Shown here: piece after piece, positions 33,616-39,747 of the stretch
How positions within the stretch are numbered: position 1 is the stretch's first letter
How the letters are laid out: every line of letters begins with the position of its first letter
NCBI RefSeq assembly: GCF_000165505.1
Contig: NC_014632.1
Location: forward strand, 1,116,001-1,180,000
DNA length: 64,000 bases
Direction of reading: 5' to 3'
Source: Ilyobacter polytropus DSM 2926
GTDB lineage: Bacteria; Fusobacteriota; Fusobacteriia; Fusobacteriales; Fusobacteriaceae
Notes under the pieces: generated by a model
What the model was told of the DNA's origin: nothing
Seen by the model: only the letters and a program-made list of their open reading frames with translations
The model's database searches: none
Made by a program: the position numbers and the translations under genes

Positions 33616-34221
33616 TTAACCAAATCTATTTATAATACTCTTAATATTATCTTCTTTTATTTCCACTCCATACCCATTTAAATCTTTTAAATCACTACCT
33701 GTCTCCACAAATATACAGACAAAGTAGTCCTTTTCAACTATATCTTGAACCATTACTTCACTTTGCCTAGCATCTTTATATTCTTGAGATTGTGTGTCGT
33801 AATTTCTTTCAGAAAAAACCTTTTCCCAATTAATATGATCTCCTATTTCATTTTGTTTATAGTAGATTGCATCATTTGCAACAGCATTCTTTGTAGTAAA
33901 TAATATATCTCTTTTTTTGTTCAACAATTCACAGTTTACTATAATTACTGCTGGATTTTTTAAATTATTATAAAAAACAGCAGTTGGTATCATATCATAC
34001 CAAGTAGTATATGCAAGTCTGACATAAGCATCTAAACCTTTACAACGATCCAAACTCCTTGAAGCTTCACTTGTCATAAATTTAGGACATACATTTTCTA
34101 CTTCTAACTTCCTTAAAGATATAAGTCCCCCAGTCTCCAAAATAGATTTTATATTATCAAATTCTGTGATATGTAATAAATTAAAATTATTTTCTCTTAA
34201 AAAATTATACACTCTATTCAT
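33616..34221 (-). CDS. darT: DarT-like DNA ADP-ribosyltransferase toxin
   Basis: GAGGAG lies four to six bases before the ATG at 34219-34221, preferred over the GTG at 34233; this gives 201 residues. The sequence follows the DarT (DUF4433) pattern: LLHIT with His17 for NAD binding, NIKSILETGGLIS, LDAYVRLAYTTWYDMIP, FTTKNAVAND, and ARQSEVMV with Glu155 where DarT has its catalytic glutamate. DarT attaches ADP-ribose to single-stranded DNA; DarT1-type enzymes pair with NADAR antitoxins, and the next gene encodes such a domain. It starts 15 bases after the repressor gene and is probably cotranscribed with it. Family assignment is firm by motif; the modified base is unknown. Confidence 0.84.
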   Translation of the reverse strand: MNRVYNFLRENNFNLLHITEFDNIKSILETGGLISLRKLEVENVCPKFMTSEASRSLDRCKGLDAYVRLAYTTWYDMIPTAVFYNNLKNPAVIIVNCELLNKKRDILFTTKNAVANDAIYYKQNEIGDHINWEKVFSERNYDTQSQEYKDARQSEVMVQDIVEKDYFVCIFVETGSDLKDLNGYGVEIKEDNIKSIINRFG

Positions 34222-34236
34222 CTCTCTCCTCACTTT

Positions 34237-34917
34237 CTAAAATCTCTTTTCAGAAATAACCTTGAGTACTCGCCCCTCTATTTTCAGACCCTCTATTTGC
34301 TCATCCATGATATATTTATCAGGATATTTAGCATTATAACTTTTAAGTACCACTATGTTTTCTGCTGGACATTCTATTTTTTTTATTAAAGTTTCATCTC
34401 CATAGGTTACTACATATACTTTCCCGGAAATATAGTCATTTTCCATTGGATCTACAAGTGCAAAATCCCCTTCATTAATTTCCGGTGTCATAGAATCCCC
34501 TGCTACTTCTACTAAAAAAGAGTTTTTGCTAAATCCGTTTGCGATGACCCTTTTGGTATAAATGATGTTGTCTAAATTTATATACCCGTCACCAGCAGCA
34601 GCTTTACCATATACAGGTAATTCACAGATTGATAAATCTACGATTCTTCCATTGCTCTTTATTTCCCCTTCTTTTTCCAAATACCCTACTATTCTATATA
34701 ACTCCTTATAATCTTTACCTAGAGCCTTTGCCAGCTGTTTTAGAAAAAATGGGTTTATCTTTAAAATTTTTCCACTTTCCAGTCTGGAAAGAATTGTCTT
34801 TTGTAATCCGGCTTTTAAGGCCAATTGATTTAAACCTATTCCTCTAGCTTCTCTATTTTGTTTTATGTATAATGCCAGTTTATTTCTATTTTCTTCTTCT
34901 ACAATAAATTCAGACAT
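34237..34917 (-). CDS. CI-type phage repressor, HTH plus S24 peptidase
   Basis: The start is the ATG at 34915-34917 with AGGGAG upstream, giving 226 residues beginning MSEFIVEEENRN; the long upstream extension would run through the promoter region. Residues 15-70 are a Cro/CI helix-turn-helix (GLNQLALKAGLQKTILSRLESGK). Residues 100-226 are an S24/LexA-like domain with the cleavage-type site around GKAAAGDG, Ser in VAGDSMTPEI, and Lys in ETLIKKIE. It should maintain lysogeny and be inactivated by RecA during DNA damage. It heads the transcript that continues into darT and the restriction genes. Confidence 0.92.
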   Translation of the reverse strand: MSEFIVEEENRNKLALYIKQNREARGIGLNQLALKAGLQKTILSRLESGKILKINPFFLKQLAKALGKDYKELYRIVGYLEKEGEIKSNGRIVDLSICELPVYGKAAAGDGYINLDNIIYTKRVIANGFSKNSFLVEVAGDSMTPEINEGDFALVDPMENDYISGKVYVVTYGDETLIKKIECPAENIVVLKSYNAKYPDKYIMDEQIEGLKIEGRVLKVISEKRF

Positions 34918-34939
34918 AAACACTCTCCCTTCATATGAA

Positions 34940-34968
34940 ATTTTACTAGATAAAGTCACATATGTGAA
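34940..34968 (-). promoter_or_regulatory. Repressor-maintenance promoter (leftward)
   Basis: On the minus strand TTCACA (34963-34968) and TAAAAT (34940-34945) are exactly 17 bases apart, upstream of the repressor ATG. The -35 box lies within the operator TCACATATGTGA, so the repressor can regulate its own synthesis and that of the downstream defence genes. Confidence 0.75.
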
Positions 34969-35038
34969 CGCCACAAAATAAAAACTGTTGACATTTGTGA
35001 CTACAAAAGGTAAAATTCTAGTGTTAACAAATGTAAAC
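34956..35038. promoter_or_regulatory. Operator array of the immunity region
   Basis: Three related dyads lie between the divergent genes: TCACATATGTGA (34956-34967, perfect palindrome), GACATTTGTGAC (34990-35001) and GTTAACAAATGTAAAC (35023-35038). A fourth, GCACAAATGTGTAC (35216-35229), lies after the cro-like gene. The shared core is roughly CACAAATGTG. They overlap both promoters, as expected for CI/Cro operators. Confidence 0.7.
34988..35016 (+). promoter_or_regulatory. Early rightward promoter
   Basis: TTGACA (34988-34993) and TAAAAT (35011-35016) are exactly 17 bases apart on the plus strand. The -35 is inside the second operator, and transcription would start near the third, ahead of the cro-like gene. 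Confidence 0.85.
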
Positions 35039-35058
35039 AAAACTTGGAGGTGAAGAAT

Positions 35059-35211
35059 TTGTTAAATGAAATTAAAATTAAAACTATAAAAAACGGAATA
35101 ACTATGGCAGAATTGTCTAAAAAACTTGGTATTTCCAGAGAGTATATGTACCGTAAAATCAAATCAGGGGACACTAAAATTTTAGAAGACATTAAAAAAA
35201 TTTTGGGCTGA
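35059..35211 (+). CDS. Cro-like HTH protein, 50 residues, TTG start
   Basis: GGAGG (35046-35050) lies eight bases before a TTG at 35059-35061; the frame encodes LLNEIKIKTIKNGITMAELS followed by KKLGISREYMYRKIKSGDTK, a clear helix-turn-helix, and ends with TGA at 35209-35211. It is the first gene of the rightward early transcript, opposite the CI gene, and lies between operators. This is the position and size of a Cro repressor. It is too short for usual ORF finders. Confidence 0.78.
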   Translation: MLNEIKIKTIKNGITMAELSKKLGISREYMYRKIKSGDTKILEDIKKILG

Positions 35212-35287
35212 CTAGGCACAAATGTGTACAAAATTAATTATATCTTTAATTTAAAGAAAACATTTAATTTAAGAGGGGAGGCTTAAA

Positions 35288-35773
35288 ATGGCAAGATTAG
35301 AATCGGCCAGCTCATTGGAACTGGAAAGGAGTATGAATATGCAGTCTCGAATCATGACCCTGAGAGAGCATCTTAGACATGAAAGGGTAATCGATTCCTT
35401 AGATGATGAGAGAAGAGAAAGGAGGTTCAATCTCGATAAATGGAACGAAGATATGCAAAAAAACTTTTCTAGAATTAGAAAACATATCTTGGAAAATGTC
35501 CCTCTAGAAGATCTGAGATCTGAGCTCGAAAAACTGGATAAAAAAGAAGATGAGTTTAATTCCATTTATCAAAAGGATGTCAAAGAAGTCAAGGAGCAAG
35601 AGCTCCACTATGAGGAACTCAATGACAAACTGATACTTTGGATTTTAAACCTGATTGACCAATACGAAATTAACCTCAGAGATGAAAACTCCAATACAGA
35701 AAGAAAGTCAATCGAAGAGAACCGTTTGAGAAAAAAGGAGGTATCTGAATGTCAAAACAAAAATACACCATAG
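35288..35773 (+). CDS. Early phage coiled-coil protein
   Basis: The 161-residue protein is extremely charged and almost entirely helical (heptad-like runs such as RRFNLDKWNEDMQKNFSRI). GGGGAGG precedes the ATG. Its end overlaps the replication initiator gene by 25 bases. I do not recognise a family; early coiled-coil phage proteins include nuclease inhibitors and replication helpers, but nothing here decides. Confidence 0.75.
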   Translation: MARLESASSLELERSMNMQSRIMTLREHLRHERVIDSLDDERRERRFNLDKWNEDMQKNFSRIRKHILENVPLEDLRSELEKLDKKEDEFNSIYQKDVKEVKEQELHYEELNDKLILWILNLIDQYEINLRDENSNTERKSIEENRLRKKEVSECQNKNTP

Positions 35774-36705
35774 CAGACGTCCAGCAGGAAAAACTAATTG
35801 AATATGACCTGGATATCAAAGATGCTTTCATACTTACTTATCTCAAAGAAATTTCCCAAGTAAAGAAAATCATAGAAAAAGTAATAGAAGGCCAAAGATA
35901 CATCTGGGTAGATTATCAGAAACTTATCTCATACCTGCCAGTATTAAAGATATCCAGTGAAGAAGTTATAGGTAGAAGAATGTCCAAATATGAAAAACTT
36001 GGCCTTATAAAGCGGCATCTTCATAGAAGCCTTTCTTATGGGACCTACACCTTTTTCTCCTTAGACGACAAGTTCAATTCTCTATTTGAAATAGAAAAAA
36101 CAGAGTATGAAGATATTGATTTAGAAAAAATAAAAAAACAAATGGGTCTTATTTCTCCGCAGTCGACTTTTCAGTCGGGTGGTTTTGACTCAAAAGTCGA
36201 GTCTCAATCGACTCAAAAGTCGGCACATAATACTCCTACTAATAATACTCCCATAAAAGATAAAAGCAGTAGCATGCCTGCCGCTCTTTCTGATGAATTT
36301 GAAAAAGAACTAAAGAATCTCCTTCCAAACTTTAGTATTCAGCACCTAAATAAGAATTCTATAAAAAACATAAAAAAATATTCCAAAGGAGATATAAGCC
36401 AAGTTGAAAAAGTCCTGAAATTCATGCACCTAAAAAACAAAAGTATGACCCCTGATATCCTGGTGGCCATCCTGAGAGACGGAGACCATACTAAGCCCGA
36501 AAGCATTAAACCAAAGGAAATCAAGAGGAACGATAAAATCAAATTCATGTCCGAAAAACTCGGAGAAAAAGAAATAAAGAGGCTTAGAAGCCTTGTGATT
36601 AACGACATCGGTTTTGAAGGCGAATACGTAGAAAGAGAGCTTGGAAATGTCCTCTGTAAAAAATATAACGAGCTTATGAAGGAGGGAAATCTCAATGTTT
36701 CATAG
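35749..36705 (+). CDS. Phage replication initiator (winged-helix, DnaD/O-like)
   Basis: The 318-residue protein begins with a winged-helix domain (about residues 15-110: DIKDAFILTYLKEI, ISSEEVIGRRMSKYEKLGLIKRHLH). A Ser/Thr/Asn/Gln-rich linker (about 138-175) is encoded by the iteron block, and the C-terminal part is a basic helical domain. This modular pattern with an origin inside the gene resembles lambda O and replisome organisers of low-GC phages. AAGGAGG precedes the ATG. Confidence 0.75.
   Translation: MSKQKYTIADVQQEKLIEYDLDIKDAFILTYLKEISQVKKIIEKVIEGQRYIWVDYQKLISYLPVLKISSEEVIGRRMSKYEKLGLIKRHLHRSLSYGTYTFFSLDDKFNSLFEIEKTEYEDIDLEKIKKQMGLISPQSTFQSGGFDSKVESQSTQKSAHNTPTNNTPIKDKSSSMPAALSDEFEKELKNLLPNFSIQHLNKNSIKNIKKYSKGDISQVEKVLKFMHLKNKSMTPDILVAILRDGDHTKPESIKPKEIKRNDKIKFMSEKLGEKEIKRLRSLVINDIGFEGEYVERELGNVLCKKYNELMKEGNLNVS
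36164..36222. repeat. Iterons, probable phage replication origin inside the initiator gene
   Basis: Three copies of a dyad CGACTCAAAAGTCG occur: 36164-36177 (inverted, one mismatch), 36186-36199 (lacking the first C) and 36209-36222 (perfect). They are spaced about 22-23 bases, two helical turns, and lie in the linker-coding part of the initiator gene, as lambda's origin lies in gene O. The runs of Asn/Lys/AT-rich codons after it could be the unwinding element. Confidence 0.7.
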
Positions 36706-36925
36706 AGAACTGTCTAGAGCTCTAAAAAATATTCATGTATCCAGGGCCATAAGCAGCCTGCCATATAAATCATCCGAGTATATTGAGTTTCTTGAGATTT
36801 TTACACACAAATATGGGATAGATACAGTAAAGGCAGCACTCAACGAGCTCTATTACTACAAATACAATATTGCAGATATAAAGCGGTTAACTGCTGCCAA
36901 AATCATAAAGAATTACAGTATCTAG
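36695..36925 (+). CDS. Small early phage protein
   Basis: The 76-residue basic, helical protein overlaps the initiator gene by 11 bases and has a good site (AGGAGGG) within it. No recognisable motif. Position next to the initiator suggests a replication role such as helicase loading, but size and sequence give no support. Confidence 0.65.
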   Translation: MFHRELSRALKNIHVSRAISSLPYKSSEYIEFLEIFTHKYGIDTVKAALNELYYYKYNIADIKRLTAAKIIKNYSI

Positions 36926-37040
36926 CTACCGTCCAAAGCATGTTAGATAGTAATTCAACTAAGAGTATATCATGCAATTCAGGTTTGTATTTAAAAAATG
37001 GGGAGTTCCAAAAATATTATCAAAAGCGAGTTGTTGCTTT

Positions 37041-37211
37041 ATGAAAAAATGCCCTCAGTGCTCTCACAAGAATGGACACTACTCTTCGAAACCGACCTAT
37101 GATGGCAAGTTTAAGAGGTATTACAAATGTCCAAGGTGTGGAGCCAGATATATCACTCATTATGAAGTCAAAGAAATCATTCTAAAAATAGATGGGAAAG
37201 AGGTCTTATGA
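37041..37211 (+). CDS. Ogr/Delta-like zinc-ribbon transcription factor
   Basis: The conserved part starts at the ATG at 37041 (MKKCPQCSHKNGHYSSKP); the frame is open from 36972 and that upstream ATG cannot be excluded because neither has a strong ribosome site. The 56 residues hold C-X2-C-X22-C-X2-C followed by ARYITHYEVKEI, close to the P2 Ogr/Delta pattern and also to the zinc ribbon of NrdR. Ogr proteins activate late promoters of P2-like phages; the P2-like tail makes that role attractive. Its end overlaps the next start (ATGA). Confidence 0.62.
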   Translation: MKKCPQCSHKNGHYSSKPTYDGKFKRYYKCPRCGARYITHYEVKEIILKIDGKEVL

Positions 37212-37348
37212 AAATATTCATAGTCTTAGAAAAAGATATTAGAATCTACGAAGATAAAATTTTAAAAATCAGCAGAGAAAATCAAGTTATCAACACTGAA
37301 TTTTGGAAAATAGACGACGCATATTTCATGAGAATGGAATGCCATTAA
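37208..37348 (+). CDS. 46-residue early phage ORF
   Basis: ATG at 37208-37210 overlaps the stop of the zinc-ribbon gene (ATGA) and opens a frame beginning MKIFIVLEKDIRIYEDKILK and ending MRMECH. The coupling supports translation. No known family. Confidence 0.5.
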   Translation: MKIFIVLEKDIRIYEDKILKISRENQVINTEFWKIDDAYFMRMECH

Positions 37349-37366
37349 TTGGCCAAGGAGGTTATT

Positions 37367-37504
37367 ATGAAAAAATATTATCTGCCAAATGGAAAAATAC
37401 AGGTAACTTTAAATATTTTTAATAAGATTCATACTTTTGAAGCATTCAATGAGCAAGAGATTACTACCAAACTTATAGCTATAGAAAATGGGAGAGCTTC
37501 TTAA
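37367..37504 (+). CDS. 45-residue early phage ORF
   Basis: AAGGAGG lies five bases before the ATG at 37367. The product starts MKKYYLPNGKIQVTLNIFNK and ends NGRAS. The strong ribosome site makes it likely to be real. Its TAA overlaps a following 21-codon ATG frame. Function unknown. Confidence 0.55.
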   Translation: MKKYYLPNGKIQVTLNIFNKIHTFEAFNEQEITTKLIAIENGRAS

Positions 37505-37569
37505 TGAAAAATTTAGCGGCATGGTTAAAAAGACTTTTAAAAATAAAATTCAAGATAAAGCAGCTATAA
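37504..37569 (+). CDS. 21-residue basic amphipathic peptide ORF
   Basis: The ATG overlaps the previous stop (TAATG) and encodes MKNLAAWLKRLLKIKFKIKQ plus Leu. It could be a short amphipathic peptide or just a chance frame. Coupling is the only support. Confidence 0.3.
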   Translation: MKNLAAWLKRLLKIKFKIKQL

Positions 37570-37583
37570 AACAGGAGGTAGCT

Positions 37584-37945
37584 ATGGAAGCAAGATTAAA
37601 AAGATATTTAACCATTACGGTTTTCACGACCAAAAAGAAAAGTTCAAAGAAGAGGTTTTAGAATTTGGAGCTGCTTCCCAGGCATACATAAATAACCCTT
37701 CAGAAGAACATCTAAAGGAACTCAAAGAAGAGATCTGTGATCTCATGATCATGGACAAGCAATTCTTACTGACAGGCAATCAAATAAAATTATTTGATAA
37801 AGTAGAGGGATTCTATCTGACTACGGTTACACATTACGAAGATGTTTTAAAAAATATCTTCCGGAAGAATAGAAAAGAAATAGAGTCAATGATGGACAGA
37901 AAAATAGACAGGACACTCCTTAGAATAGCATCTGAATCTCAATAA
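37584..37945 (+). pseudogene. MazG-like nucleotide pyrophosphohydrolase, frameshifted near the start
   Basis: AGGAGG sits before the ATG at 37584, but that frame stops after 25 codons. One base extra in the five-A run at 37598-37602 would join it to the long frame reading IFNHYGFHDQKEKFKEEVLEF and KEEICDLMIMDKQF to the stop at 37943-37945, a MazG-like helical pattern (EE...E...EE.D). Joined, it would be about 120 residues. A mutation, a sequencing error, or -1 slippage on the A run are all possible. The frame from 37745 alone is only its C-terminal half. Confidence 0.6.
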
Positions 37946-37994
37946 TTAATCAGCTAAAATATGTTATTGATTCATAAAAGTGGAGGTGAATAAA

Positions 37995-38096
37995 ATGAAA
38001 TCAGAATTAAATAAAAAGGACAGTGTGAAACTGGCAATTTTGAAAATAAAAGAGCTAAGAAAAAAATTAGAAATAAAAGGAATTATGTATGAATAA
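37995..38096 (+). CDS. 33-residue ORF coupled to the integrase
   Basis: GGAGGTGA precedes the ATG at 37995. The basic helical peptide MKSELNKKDSVKLAILKIKE continues to a TAA that overlaps the integrase start by 8 bases. It may control integrase translation. Function unknown. Confidence 0.5.
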   Translation: MKSELNKKDSVKLAILKIKELRKKLEIKGIMYE

Positions 38097-39498
38097 AATT
38101 GCTGTAAAATATACAAGGGTTTCTACCAATCAACAAGATGCTAGAGGTTCAAAAGTTGAACAAGACAAACATATAGAAAAATTTGCAGAAAAGGAAAACT
38201 ATCTGGTCATAGAAACTTTTACAGATACAGATCATGGAGATAAAGATAACAGAATCGGTCTTGAAGATCTTAAAAGTTATCTTAGACTCAATCAATCCAT
38301 AAAATATGTTCTTGTTTATCATTCCGATAGATTTACAAGAGAATTCAGGAACGGTATGAGAGATCTATTTTATCTGGAGGAGCTGGGTGTGACTCTTATC
38401 TCAGCCTTAGAAGGTGTGGTAAAGGTAGACGGTACTTATGACAGTCTGCCTTCCCTGGTAAGACTCATTGGGGCTCAGGAGGACAAAGCAAAAATAGTAA
38501 AAAAGGTCACTGACAATATGTACAATTATGCTAAAACCAACAGGTACTTAGGTGGCAGTGTCCTTCCCTGGCTAAAAGTCATTAAGGGAGATATTAGCGG
38601 AGTTCGATGCAAGATTATGGTGAAGAATGAAGATACATGGAGATTCTACAGAAAAGTATTATTAGATGTTATAAGATACAGAAATATTGCCAAAAGTGCC
38701 AGTGTAAATAATATAAATGCAGTCACTCTGGCAAGTTGGCTTAGTATGCCGGAATTAATAGGACTTAGGACTTTTGGTAAAAAAGGAAAGCTTAATAAAA
38801 ACCACAACAAAGGAAGAAGAAAAGAATATTTTACCACTGACTCACCAGTTCTCCCGGCACTCCTAAGCAAAGAAGAATACTCTAAAATACAAGAAATCAG
38901 AAGAACAAATAGAGTTAAATCCAGAGAAGATACAGAACAATATATTTTTACAAATATGACTTTTTGCGGTTGCGGAGGAAAATTAGCTGGAAATGCATTT
39001 AGAAAAGGAAAAAGACTTCATAAATATTATAGATGTGAAAAATGTAAGATTCGTTATAATGCTAAAGTTCTAGAGAATATACTTTCTGAAGAAATATTAA
39101 ATCACCCTCATCTCCATATGATAAACGACTATGAATTCAGATTAGCTGATATTATAGATGAAATAACAGAATACAAAATAACTTTAAAGAAAAAACAAAA
39201 TATCGAAATGGATATTCTATCTTTAATAATAGAAGGATTGGCTTCAAAAGACACGGCTTCAAAAAAATTAAAAGAATTAAAAAAAGAAATAACAGACTTA
39301 GAATTAATTATCAGTAAGAAAGAAGAATTATTAACGGAAGAGCAGCAAAAAGAAATAACGGAAGATCATATTGAAATGCTAAGATTTTTTCTTACAAATA
39401 TCACTGAAGATCTCATTCAGGATTTAAAAGAGATATTGAACCTTCTTATCAGAAAAATTGTAATAGAGGACCTCGAAAATATAACAATTAAATTTTAA
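38089..39498 (+). CDS. Large serine recombinase (phage integrase)
   Basis: The 469-residue protein has the resolvase domain (about 1-145) with catalytic Ser12 in YTRVSTNQQ and DRFTREFRNGM, a recombinase domain (about 160-290), a zinc ribbon (CGCGGKLAGNAF ... CEKC, about 299-330) and a C-terminal coiled coil. Such enzymes integrate phages between short attP/attB sites without a tRNA target. It is the last rightward gene and is followed by a terminator. attP/attR would be expected within a few hundred bases but no core repeat can be identified from this window alone. Confidence 0.94.
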   Translation: MNKIAVKYTRVSTNQQDARGSKVEQDKHIEKFAEKENYLVIETFTDTDHGDKDNRIGLEDLKSYLRLNQSIKYVLVYHSDRFTREFRNGMRDLFYLEELGVTLISALEGVVKVDGTYDSLPSLVRLIGAQEDKAKIVKKVTDNMYNYAKTNRYLGGSVLPWLKVIKGDISGVRCKIMVKNEDTWRFYRKVLLDVIRYRNIAKSASVNNINAVTLASWLSMPELIGLRTFGKKGKLNKNHNKGRRKEYFTTDSPVLPALLSKEEYSKIQEIRRTNRVKSREDTEQYIFTNMTFCGCGGKLAGNAFRKGKRLHKYYRCEKCKIRYNAKVLENILSEEILNHPHLHMINDYEFRLADIIDEITEYKITLKKKQNIEMDILSLIIEGLASKDTASKKLKELKKEITDLELIISKKEELLTEEQQKEITEDHIEMLRFFLTNITEDLIQDLKEILNLLIRKIVIEDLENITIKF

Positions 39499-39530
39499 AA
39501 AGACTCAAGATTTAAAATCTTGAGTCTTTT
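39498..39530. terminator. Bidirectional terminator between integrase and peptidase pair
   Basis: AAAAGACTCAAGAT (39498-39511) pairs perfectly with ATCTTGAGTCTTTT (39517-39530) around TTAAA, with T runs on both sides. It serves the integrase from the left and the 64-codon gene from the right. Confidence 0.85.
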
Positions 39531-39572
39531 ATTAAATAATCCTTAGTATGTTTCAAAAGTACATGTTGAGTT

Positions 39573-39746
39573 TCACCTAAAGTATACTTGTTTTAATTCT
39601 TTGATAACTTCCATTTCCTTGTCATTCATTTCCTTTAATTTTTCAACTGTTTCATTAAAATAGACATCCGCATACTCTTCACTTAGAACTTCCCCAATTG
39701 TAAAAACATCACAATCTTTTTTTTCATAAAACAAATCATATTCCAT
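39573..39746 (-). CDS. Small acidic protein coupled to the cysteine peptidase
   Basis: The start is taken at the ATG at 39744-39746, one base after the peptidase stop (TAGTATG) with GGGGAGGG upstream, giving 57 residues beginning MEYDLFYEKK. It is strongly acidic and helical. Tight coupling to the peptidase suggests an inhibitor, substrate or partner. No recognised family. Confidence 0.65.
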   Translation of the reverse strand: MEYDLFYEKKDCDVFTIGEVLSEEYADVYFNETVEKLKEMNDKEMEVIKELKQVYFR

Positions 39747-39747
39747 A

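Larger units (their letters stand above)
1..39531. mobile_element. Prophage (lambda-like head, P2-like contractile tail), left end outside the window
   Basis: A continuous set of phage genes runs from the left edge to a large serine integrase ending at 39498 and its terminator. It contains lysis, tail, head, packaging, replication, immunity and integration modules plus a 10-kb defence island. The left attachment site is outside the window. The right boundary is not visible as a sequence repeat; the integrase terminator (39498-39530) is the last position that clearly belongs to the phage. The peptidase pair at 39573-41133 could be inside or outside. Almost all virion genes are open, so the element may be functional; one early gene (37584-37945) is frameshifted. 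Confidence 0.93.

Noticed and set aside
34918-35040. Upstream extension of the repressor reading frame
   Set aside because: It runs through both promoters and the operators; the ATG at 34917 has a ribosome site and begins a normal repressor N-terminus.
35001-35565. Minus-strand open frames opposite the early genes (35001-35231, 35269-35565)
   Set aside because: They lie antisense to the cro-like and coiled-coil genes, have no ribosome sites and read as low-complexity Ser/Leu/Phe runs, the usual shadow of charged AT-rich genes.
36164-36222. CRISPR-like repeats
   Set aside because: Only three short dyadic repeats at 22-23-base spacing occur within a coding gene, with no spacers of CRISPR length and no cas genes.
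37745-37945. Separate 66-residue gene
   Set aside because: It lacks a ribosome site at its ATG and is the C-terminal half of the frameshifted MazG-like frame.
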